The notes below the pieces were generated by a model that saw only the letters and a program-made list of their open reading frames with translations, was not told where the DNA came from and did not search any database. From contig DCHV01000087.1 of assembly GCA_002314945.1 (NCBI GenBank), positions 16,179-38,104 on the forward strand: DNA of 21,926 nucleotides, given 5' to 3'. The position numbers and the translations under genes were made by a program. Source of the stretch: Prevotellaceae bacterium UBA1743. Its GTDB lineage: Bacteria; Bacteroidota; Bacteroidia; Bacteroidales; Bacteroidaceae. Positions within the stretch are counted from its first letter, which is position 1; each line of letters begins with the position of its first letter. This document shows, one piece after another, positions 15,523 through 21,926 of this stretch.

Positions 15523-18500
15523 TTATTTCAGGAGGGTCTTTTTTCCGTTGATGATGTAGATACCCTTTCCGGTCTTCTGCACCTTCTGACCCATCATGTT
15601 GAAGATACCATCTGTCGTCTTCTGCTGTTCAGCTACTTCCAGGATGGCATCCCAGTTACCGTAGCTACCATCGTTGTTCTTCTTCACGAGGCCGTGCGTG
15701 GTATCTAATACGGGATAGGGGTCACTGCCCAAATCCTGACGCCATACGGTACCATTCTGGCTTTCGTTCAGGAGATAGCATACCTCACCGCTTGCAAACT
15801 TCTCAGCGGAACGTTCCTCTCCTTGAACACCACCAAACTGGGCACTGTTGTAGTAGTAGCTGTTATTTATGTAGATCTCACCATTGTCGCCACCTTCCCA
15901 TAAGCGGACGAAGGGACGGTAAGCGCTGCTGTTGACGATACTACCCTGTGCAGCGGAATAGCTGTCATACACATATACTGTGGTGGCATTGTTGCCCTTC
16001 CAACCGACGAAGACACCTCCGTGGCTGTCACCTGCAGCACCAGTGTGGTTCATGGTACCCGTGAAGGCACAGTTGCGGAAGGTCATCACGGTGGGTGATG
16101 AAGCGAAGTTCTCACCTGCCATACCTACAAGACCAGAGAGGCAAGCATCGCCACCATTGGTGTAGTTGTCGGTGTTGGAGGTCACGTTCTCCAGAGTGAC
16201 ATTGCCCCATCCGTAGCTGATCACACTACCGCAGTGCTTGCCACAGGTAGTCACGCTACCGGTCAGGTTCAGGTTTCTCACCGTGAGGTTGGTGGCGAAA
16301 CGAATGAAGGCACCGCTGTAGTCACCTGTATTGGGTACGTTGATAGCCAACTTGATGGTATGTCCCTGGCCGTCGAATACGCCTTGGAAAGGAGCATCTT
16401 GGCTGTTACCCAACATCAGCGTGGTGGCAGCAGAAAGGTCGATGTCAGATGCGAGTTTCACCTTCACGGGCTTACCTGTGTTCGCCAATCCGGAAATCAT
16501 CGTCAGGTCGTAAGGAGTTTTCACTACATAGAAATCTCCGTCCATCTCACCTTCGTAGAAGTTCACTGCCTGAGCCTCTTCCTTGCTGTAACTTCCTTCC
16601 TCGAATGCCATGAACACAGCTTGTATCTTGTCATTGAGAGACTGATACTCCTCGAAGGAAATGGTACCTGAAGCCAAGGCCTCTGCAAAGACGCCGGCGA
16701 AGGAATCAGCTACGTCCATTGCGTGGATGTAGGCATACTGGCAATCACGAATCTCGGTGAAGAGACGGCTGAAGGTCTGTATGAGCTGATACTTTGCCTC
16801 GTTGTCTGTGGTTGTTTCCACTGCAGCTATGGCTGTGGCCAGTTGGTCACGGAGCGCCTGGCTGAAGTTGGGCATCAGTGTGTAGTTGTCACCCGAGTCG
16901 AATGGAGCGTTCTGGATGGTGTTGGCGCGTGCCACCTGACCTGCCAATACGGCATCAAGTCCGTCTGTGGCTTCGGCTGCCTCACCCCAGTAGATAAGTT
17001 TCGTATTGGCGAATGTTATCCAGTCAGCACGGAGAGGACCTCCAAGGCTCGTGATACCAAACTTCAGGGTTCCATCTGTCACCTTTACGAAGATGCGGTT
17101 CAGGTAGCGGCCAGCGGCAAATGCGATGCGGGCACCAGTGGTACTGCTCGGGCAATACATCTCCTCGTTATAGACGCGGTCGTACGGCCATGTGTTACCT
17201 TCGGCGATGTAGCAGTTTACTCCGTTCTCGGCACCATCGATGCCTACACCATCTTCCTTGTAGAGCATGACGGGTGTCTGGTTCTCACCGGCAAAGAGGT
17301 AGGCATTATAGAAGGTGGGCTCATCGCTGTCCTTGGTGCGGTAGCCGGCATTCATGTCTATCTCATAGTAGCCGTTGCGGAGTCCTGTAAGCGACTGACT
17401 CCATTCACCTGTGCCATCCCAGCATTCAGCAAGACTGAGGTCTGATACGGCACTGCCACCCTTGGCATCCCATCCGTTGAAACCATCGGCAAATGTGGGA
17501 TTGGTGAGCAGGATGGTAACATCGCTTCCGGCAGGTGTGTCATTGGCAGCCACCTTCTTGTGCAGGTTCTGCATGAACTTGATTTCCTCAGCCAGTTGCT
17601 CGGTGTTCAATGGCATGACATCGATGATATAGAGGACACCACCGTTGGGATAATCCTCCTCTGGCTCAAAGTCTCCATTGAGGTATGTGCGAAGCATCTC
17701 TGCTGCCTCGGATGTGTTGCCTTCGATCTTTCCCTTGATATCTTCTGCCTGTGCGGCAAATTCCTTATAGAGCGCGATATTCTCATCCACGAGGGTACGG
17801 CTGTTTTCCATATTGTTCATGGCTGAAACGAGTTCGTCGAGCGTGGTACATGCACCCAATGCATCGATGCTCTCCTTGTATGCGTTCAATACTTCCTCGT
17901 TGGCCTGCAGACTTTCTGCTTTTTCCATCTGTTTCTCTGCAATCAGGGAGGCGGCATTTTTCACGGAAGCTTCATCGGTGATGCTCACATAGGTGTCTTC
18001 TGTACCGATTACCACACCGTGTGTGTTGTCCAATACGGGATAGGTATCCTCTCCAATCGTCTGGAACCAGACAGGATTGCGGAAATCACCACCGTTCAGG
18101 GTGTAGCACACACTACCGCTTGAGAAGTCGTCGTAGGTGGCAGCCACGGCACCAGGTACGGCTGTCGAACCTGATACTTGCTTGCAGCTACTCTCCAGCC
18201 ATACGTTGTTCTTGACGTTCGCGCTGTTCATCAAACCTACCAGGGCACCGGTCAGATTCACATCGTCACTGGCGTTGCAGCGTACTTCTCCTACATTGAA
18301 GCAACCGTGCATCTGTGCATCGCCGTTGCTCAGGATACCTACGATACCACCCAATTGGGTTGTTGCATCGTTGCTGATGAGCGTACCATAGTTGGCGCAG
18401 TTGATAATCTTGGCATTGCCGGCGTTCTGACCTACAATACCGCCTATATACTGTGCACCCTCGCGTACTATGATCTTACCCTCGTTGGTACAGTTGCGGA

Positions 18501-21477
18501 TGTTGGTGCCACCGCTGGCTACCCATCCGATGATACCGCCAACGCCTCTTACGTCGGCCTCCTCGATGGTGATGTTCACCTTGTTGTGGATGTTCTCAAA
18601 GTTACACTCCCAGCAGTCGCCTATACAAGCACCACTCTGTGCAGTACCGGCCTTCAGGATGAGCTCACCTTCGAGGGTGAAGTTCTTGATGGTGGTGAAG
18701 TGCGCACTACCGATAAAGCCACTCTCAAACTTGGCACCTGTCTGGTGGAAGCCAGTGATGATATGGTTCTTACCATCGAATGTGCCTTCGTAGGCAGGAT
18801 TATCGCTGGTGGCGATAGACATACAGTAAGGCATCTCACTCATGTCGATGTCGGCAGCCAGTTCGATGTTGATCTTGTTGTTACCGCTCTGAACCTGCTG
18901 TGCCAGCCACATCAGATGTTCGCCACAGGTAGCTTGGTAGGCATTGTTCACGAACTCGGGTTGCACACCATAGATGTACTTGTAGAAGGAAAGGCCTTCC
19001 AACTGTTTCTGTACAGCATCCACCGCATCATCGCCGTATGCGCCATTCAGGAAGTCGGCAACAATCTGATCCTTGAGTTCATCATATTCAGCTGCCTGAT
19101 CTTGATTGAGTGAATTCAACAGGTTTGCGTCCACGAAATCCAAAGTCTTGTGGGCAGCGTCCATGGCATTGATATATACCTTCTGGCTTGCTTTAGCCTT
19201 CTCTGTAAGACTTGTCAGCAAGTCGATGGCTGCCTGCTTGGAAGCTGCGTCCTTGGCCGACTCACCGGTCTTCACGGCTGCAGTCAGTTCGTCGCGGATG
19301 GTCTTGCTGAAGTTGGGCAATTCCTTGTAGTTGTCTGCGTCGGGTTGGATGTCGAGTACATTCTGAGCCTCGTACAGGGCACCTTGCAGGGCGAATGTCA
19401 GTTCATCTGTCACGTCGAGGTTGTAGTACTTGCTGCCGTCATAATCCACCACGCCACGTGTCTTGTCGAGGGAGGGATAGGAATCTTCTCCAAGTTTCTG
19501 GTACCATGCAGGATTCAGCGCCTTTCTTCCATTCATGCGATAGGCGGCCTCACCACTTGCAAACTGCTCTTCGGAAAGTTCCTCTCCCTGAGCGCCGCCA
19601 AACTGGGCACCATTGTAGAAGAAACTATTCTCCACATAGATCTTGCCATTGTCGTTGGCACCCCAGGTGCGAACGAAGGACTGGTAGTTGCCACTGTTGC
19701 TGATGCTGCCCTTCACGGCAGAGAAACAGCTGTACAGATAAACCTCAGAGGAACTGTTTCCCTTCCAACCGATGAAAGGACCTCCGTGGCTGTCACCTGC
19801 GTTGCCTGTATGATTCAGGCTACCTGTGAAGGCACAGTTGCGGAAGATAACCGTCGTTAGGATTCCGGGATTACCATTCTCACCTCCCATACCGATGAGG
19901 CCAGCCAAACAAGCATCACCACCATTGGTGTAGTTGTCGGTGTCGGATGATACGTTCTCCAGAGTGATATTGCCCGAGGCATAACTGATTACGCAGGCGC
20001 AATGCTTACCGCAGGTTGTCACGCTACCCGTCAGGTTCAGGTTCTTCACCGTAGCATTGGTGGCATAGCGGATCAGGGCACCGCTGTAGTCACCTGTATT
20101 GGGTACGTTGATAGCCAACTTGATGGTATGTCCCTGTCCGTCCAGGGTGCCGGTGAAGGCACAATCCCTCGTGTTGGCGATGAGCGTGGTGGGCATGCTT
20201 GTCATGTCGATATCCGCCGTCAGGGTGATGTTCACATCGCCATGTCCGGCATTCACGTAGCGTGCCACCCACATCATCTGAGCAGCGTTGCCCACCAGAT
20301 AGGTGCCATTCTTCTCTTCGGGCATGGAACCATATACCAGGTCGTAGTAGGAAACGGCTTTCAGATCCTTCAGCGAGAGAGCCTCTTCGGTGCTGTAGGT
20401 GCCATCTACGAAGGCTGCCCACACGTTGTCGTTGGCATTCTCCATTTCCTTGTACTGAGCGTCGGTCAACTGGCTTTTCATGTTCTGATCCACATAATCC
20501 AGCAATTCGTTGGCCTTTTCTACCATGTAGATATAAGCCTCCTGACACTCCTTTGCCTTGGCGATAGCCTCTTTCAGGGCCGAGGCGTTTTCCTCAGTAG
20601 AACTCTGCTGATACGTATTGAGCGCTGTTTGCAACTGGGTGCGCAGCTCACTGCTGAAATTGGGGTAGTTCTTGAAATCGTTGGGATTGGGCTTGATATC
20701 CAGAATGCTCTGAGCCTCTTTCACTAAAGGATTCTCTCCCGTCACAGCTGTATAGCAGGCAGCCACCTGATCGGCTGTCAAAACTTCGCTGTAGATACGT
20801 GCTACGGCAATGTAGCCTTGGAAGGAGTTCGTGGGATTACCTTCACCGCTGGTGTCTGCACCGATAAACATCTTCAGGTTGTTGCCTACAGGGGCATCGA
20901 AATCACCGGGAGCATCACCCTGACCCTCCAATTTGCCATTCACATACAGGAGTACCTTCTGGTTGGCTTTGTCATAGACACCCAACAGATGAATCCATTC
21001 GTTGGGGACGGGAGCAGAGGTGTAGGATTCGCGATACGAACCACCGGTACGTACCTCGAAGGTCCACTTTCCGGAGTCCACTATCATGCCGGGGCCGCCA
21101 CTCTGCTGGTAGCCAAGCGCGCTGAACCAACTATCGAAAGAAGTGAAAGTGGGGCAGAGGTAGAGCTCGCAGGAGTATCCGTCTGCCATCTGGTTCCACA
21201 TCTCGGTACCGACTGTCAGGCCGAATGCACCAGTAGGATCGTTGCAGACAGGACTGTCTGTCATGTCAAACACATTCTTACCCGCCACTTCGTTGAATAC
21301 CACAGAGGGCGTTCCGAAGGATGCAAGTGCATTTTGCATTGCGGAAGCATCCGTTGCCGTGCCGTCTTCGTTGAATGTAGCATCAAGAAGATCAGCTGTT
21401 GGCGCCTGAGCCCATGAGCCAAGTGCCATTCCTGCCATCAAAGACAGACAAAGGAAAATCTTTTTCTTCATACGCAT
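15523..21477 (-). CDS. Giant secreted LamG / GLUG-type repeat protein with sorting tail
   Basis: The protein has 1984 residues. In order: signal peptide (1-23, cleavage after SWA); LamG/concanavalin-like lectin domain (about 40-245); then three modules, each a helical segment (252-370, 697-830, 1503-1640) followed by a beta-helix-like segment (395-680, 850-1156, 1650-1932). The second beta segment has three GLUG-type repeats of the form GGIVG...I.NC.N.G (979-1003, 1012-1034, 1043-1065). Before module three come an extra helical stretch (1165-1310) and a jelly-roll lectin-like domain (about 1320-1497). All modules close with the motif FxSGxxxYxxN...WxQxxGxDxYPxLDxTxG. The tail GIFNMMGQKVQKTGKGIYI (1957-1975) plus basic end resembles sorting tails of gut Bacteroidales. 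No catalytic motif is recognised; an adhesin or glycan-binding role is inferred. A start at Met3 (21471) is equally possible. It has its own promoter and terminator. Confidence 0.9.
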   Translation of the reverse strand: MRMKKKIFLCLSLMAGMALGSWAQAPTADLLDATFNEDGTATDASAMQNALASFGTPSVVFNEVAGKNVFDMTDSPVCNDPTGAFGLTVGTEMWNQMADGYSCELYLCPTFTSFDSWFSALGYQQSGGPGMIVDSGKWTFEVRTGGSYRESYTSAPVPNEWIHLLGVYDKANQKVLLYVNGKLEGQGDAPGDFDAPVGNNLKMFIGADTSGEGNPTNSFQGYIAVARIYSEVLTADQVAACYTAVTGENPLVKEAQSILDIKPNPNDFKNYPNFSSELRTQLQTALNTYQQSSTEENASALKEAIAKAKECQEAYIYMVEKANELLDYVDQNMKSQLTDAQYKEMENANDNVWAAFVDGTYSTEEALSLKDLKAVSYYDLVYGSMPEEKNGTYLVGNAAQMMWVARYVNAGHGDVNITLTADIDMTSMPTTLIANTRDCAFTGTLDGQGHTIKLAINVPNTGDYSGALIRYATNATVKNLNLTGSVTTCGKHCACVISYASGNITLENVSSDTDNYTNGGDACLAGLIGMGGENGNPGILTTVIFRNCAFTGSLNHTGNAGDSHGGPFIGWKGNSSSEVYLYSCFSAVKGSISNSGNYQSFVRTWGANDNGKIYVENSFFYNGAQFGGAQGEELSEEQFASGEAAYRMNGRKALNPAWYQKLGEDSYPSLDKTRGVVDYDGSKYYNLDVTDELTFALQGALYEAQNVLDIQPDADNYKELPNFSKTIRDELTAAVKTGESAKDAASKQAAIDLLTSLTEKAKASQKVYINAMDAAHKTLDFVDANLLNSLNQDQAAEYDELKDQIVADFLNGAYGDDAVDAVQKQLEGLSFYKYIYGVQPEFVNNAYQATCGEHLMWLAQQVQSGNNKINIELAADIDMSEMPYCMSIATSDNPAYEGTFDGKNHIITGFHQTGAKFESGFIGSAHFTTIKNFTLEGELILKAGTAQSGACIGDCWECNFENIHNKVNITIEEADVRGVGGIIGWVASGGTNIRNCTNEGKIIVREGAQYIGGIVGQNAGNAKIINCANYGTLISNDATTQLGGIVGILSNGDAQMHGCFNVGEVRCNASDDVNLTGALVGLMNSANVKNNVWLESSCKQVSGSTAVPGAVAATYDDFSSGSVCYTLNGGDFRNPVWFQTIGEDTYPVLDNTHGVVIGTEDTYVSITDEASVKNAASLIAEKQMEKAESLQANEEVLNAYKESIDALGACTTLDELVSAMNNMENSRTLVDENIALYKEFAAQAEDIKGKIEGNTSEAAEMLRTYLNGDFEPEEDYPNGGVLYIIDVMPLNTEQLAEEIKFMQNLHKKVAANDTPAGSDVTILLTNPTFADGFNGWDAKGGSAVSDLSLAECWDGTGEWSQSLTGLRNGYYEIDMNAGYRTKDSDEPTFYNAYLFAGENQTPVMLYKEDGVGIDGAENGVNCYIAEGNTWPYDRVYNEEMYCPSSTTGARIAFAAGRYLNRIFVKVTDGTLKFGITSLGGPLRADWITFANTKLIYWGEAAEATDGLDAVLAGQVARANTIQNAPFDSGDNYTLMPNFSQALRDQLATAIAAVETTTDNEAKYQLIQTFSRLFTEIRDCQYAYIHAMDVADSFAGVFAEALASGTISFEEYQSLNDKIQAVFMAFEEGSYSKEEAQAVNFYEGEMDGDFYVVKTPYDLTMISGLANTGKPVKVKLASDIDLSAATTLMLGNSQDAPFQGVFDGQGHTIKLAINVPNTGDYSGAFIRFATNLTVRNLNLTGSVTTCGKHCGSVISYGWGNVTLENVTSNTDNYTNGGDACLSGLVGMAGENFASSPTVMTFRNCAFTGTMNHTGAAGDSHGGVFVGWKGNNATTVYVYDSYSAAQGSIVNSSAYRPFVRLWEGGDNGEIYINNSYYYNSAQFGGVQGEERSAEKFASGEVCYLLNESQNGTVWRQDLGSDPYPVLDTTHGLVKKNNDGSYGNWDAILEVAEQQKTTDGIFNMMGQKVQKTGKGIYIINGKKTLLK
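16309..16368. repeat. 60-nt repeat copy in module 3 of the giant gene
   Basis: These 60 nt are identical base for base to 20077-20136 in module 1 of the same gene. They encode the segment around GHTIKLAINVPNTGDYSGA. Flanking sequence is similar but diverged at many positions. Confidence 0.97.
20077..20136. repeat. 60-nt repeat copy in module 1 of the giant gene
   Basis: This is the partner of 16309-16368, in direct orientation about 3.77 kb away. Perfect identity over some 20 codons, with no synonymous change, points to recent duplication or gene conversion. Confidence 0.97.
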
Positions 21478-21550
21478 TAAATTTTATAAATTAGTATAAT
21501 AATAAATCGAAAATATCACGTTTTGCATCGTTTTTTGTCCTTCTAGACCG

Positions 21551-21582
21551 CAAACTTACACTTTTATTCCGAAGATGCCAAA
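21551..21582 (-). promoter_or_regulatory. Bacteroidetes-type promoter of the giant gene
   Basis: On the minus strand a -33 TTTG (21582-21579) and a -7 TAAGTTTG (21558-21551) are separated by 20 nt, matching the Bacteroidetes sigma factor consensus in sequence and spacing. Transcription would start near 21545, giving an AT-rich leader of about 70 nt before the ATG at 21477. Confidence 0.75.
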
Positions 21583-21632
21583 CATTTTCTTAAAAACAAT
21601 TAAAAATTCGAAAAAATGGTTCACCCTTTGAA

Positions 21633-21718
21633 AAAACAAAACCTAAAACACTTTTCAGATCACCTGCAAAACGTGTGTTCAGTCATTGTTCATAAAACAA
21701 AAACCTAAAAAACACTTT
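21633..21718. repeat. Pair of A-rich imperfect direct repeats upstream of the promoter
   Basis: Copy A (21633-21654) and copy B (21694-21718) share the pattern AAAACAAAA-CCTAAAA-CACTTT, differing only by one and two extra As in B. Their starts are 61 nt apart, close to six helical turns, and they lie about 50 and 110 nt upstream of the -33 box. They may be regulator sites; A-richness makes part of the match less informative, but the CCTAAAA and CACTTT cores are specific. Confidence 0.5.
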
Positions 21719-21754
21719 GTGATGGCTTTCTTTTGAGTTCTCTTCGAGACCTAT

Positions 21755-21820
21755 GTATCTGAGTGCTCCTTCCTCCGCTGGTAAGCGAGCTTACCATCTG
21801 ATGAAGGTTCACTCATCTAC
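21755..21820. repeat. Extended imperfect palindrome
   Basis: Nested complementary arms can be read: GTA/TAC (21755-21757 with 21818-21820), TGAGTG/CACTCA (21760-21765 with 21810-21815), CCTTC/GAAGG (21768-21772 with 21803-21807), and the central TGGTAAGC/GCTTACCA (21779-21786 with 21789-21796) around GA. That gives about 22 paired bases over 66 nt. A further outer pair GATGGCTT/AAGCCATC lies at 21721-21728 and 21822-21829. No T-run follows on either strand, so a terminator is unlikely. Confidence 0.5.
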
Positions 21821-21863
21821 CAAGCCATCCCAAAGGCCATAAACCAGTCGCTCGTTCCTCGCT

Positions 21864-21922
21864 AATAAACCATTCTTCTTTTTGTCAAGAGTCGAGAGTC
21901 AAGAGTCAAGAGTCGGTTTATT
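21864..21922. repeat. GTCAAGA heptamer tandem repeat inside an inverted repeat
   Basis: Four heptamers run from 21884 to 21911 (GTCAAGA, GTCGAGA, GTCAAGA, GTCAAGA), followed by a partial copy GTCGG. They are bracketed by AATAAACC (21864-21871) and its exact reverse complement GGTTTATT (21915-21922). ATAAACCA also occurs directly at about 21839-21847. Short repeats of this kind can vary in copy number by slippage. No function is known. Confidence 0.6.
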
Positions 21923-21926
21923 CCCC

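Larger units (their letters stand above)
21478..21926. other. AT-rich intergenic leader upstream of the giant gene
   Basis: No convincing gene is seen on either strand over these 449 bases. The part nearest the giant gene (to about 21720) is strongly AT-rich and holds the promoter and a pair of A-rich direct repeats. The distal part (about 21720-21926) is less AT-rich and holds an extended imperfect palindrome, heptamer tandem repeats and an AATAAACC/GGTTTATT inverted repeat. It may include the 3' flank of a gene beyond the right edge. Confidence 0.8.

Noticed and set aside
18178..19113. 311-codon open frame on the plus strand
   Set aside because: It is antisense to module 2 of the giant protein. 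Its translation is valine/threonine-rich shadow sequence with no domain; the minus-strand GLUG repeats explain this stretch.
16309..20136. Repeated DNA as a CRISPR array or mobile element
   Set aside because: There are only two copies, 3.8 kb apart, in frame within one coding sequence, with no regular spacers, no terminal repeats and no transposase.

Overview
The window reads as accessory chromosome from a gut-type member of the Bacteroidales, in the Prevotella/Paraprevotella/Bacteroides range. Three things suggest this: Bacteroidetes-type promoters (TAnnTTTG), C-terminal tails resembling type IX sorting tails on two large secreted proteins, and the mix of families (DUF1680/GH127, fasciclin lipoprotein, CotH plus lamin-tail, LamG plus GLUG). 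All ten genes are on the minus strand, so transcription runs from high to low coordinates. No tRNA, rRNA, insertion sequence or CRISPR array was seen.

Right part (about 21.9 to 7.6 kb): a cell-envelope block. A 449-bp AT-rich leader region carries a good Bacteroidetes promoter plus several repeats. It precedes a 1984-residue secreted protein (LamG, three helical + beta-helix modules, one lectin-like insert, short sorting tail). A strong intrinsic terminator follows it. Then, closely spaced, come a fasciclin lipoprotein, a CotH/lamin-tail protein and a DUF1680/GH127 enzyme of the beta-L-arabinofuranosidase type.

Left part (about 7.5 to 0 kb): a tightly packed uronate catabolic operon with its own promoter. 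In order of transcription it holds kdgK, the KDPG aldolase gene, an orphan galactitol-type PTS EIIC permease, kduI, a kduD-like SDR gene, and a long secreted protein resembling DUF5695. The last gene runs off the left edge: 887 codons are present with no stop. Gaps are 1, 2, 1, 13 and 56 nt.

Together these genes encode the route from 5-keto-4-deoxyuronate to pyruvate and glyceraldehyde-3-phosphate, the usual fate of pectin, alginate or glycosaminoglycan lyase products. With GH127 next door, pectin or another plant cell-wall glycan is the most likely source. Two features depart from the textbook pathway. KduI has a clear N-terminal signal peptide added to a full-length enzyme, while the next enzyme (KduD-like) is cytoplasmic. 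The permease between them in the pathway is an EIIC with no EIIA or EIIB. My inferred model is isomerisation in the periplasm, import of the unphosphorylated diketo acid by the EIIC, then cytoplasmic reduction, phosphorylation by KdgK and cleavage by the aldolase. The secreted DUF5695-like protein is a candidate for the missing glycan-cleaving step, since no polysaccharide lyase, GH88 or GH105 is present in the window. The model is inference; the individual gene calls rest on visible motifs.
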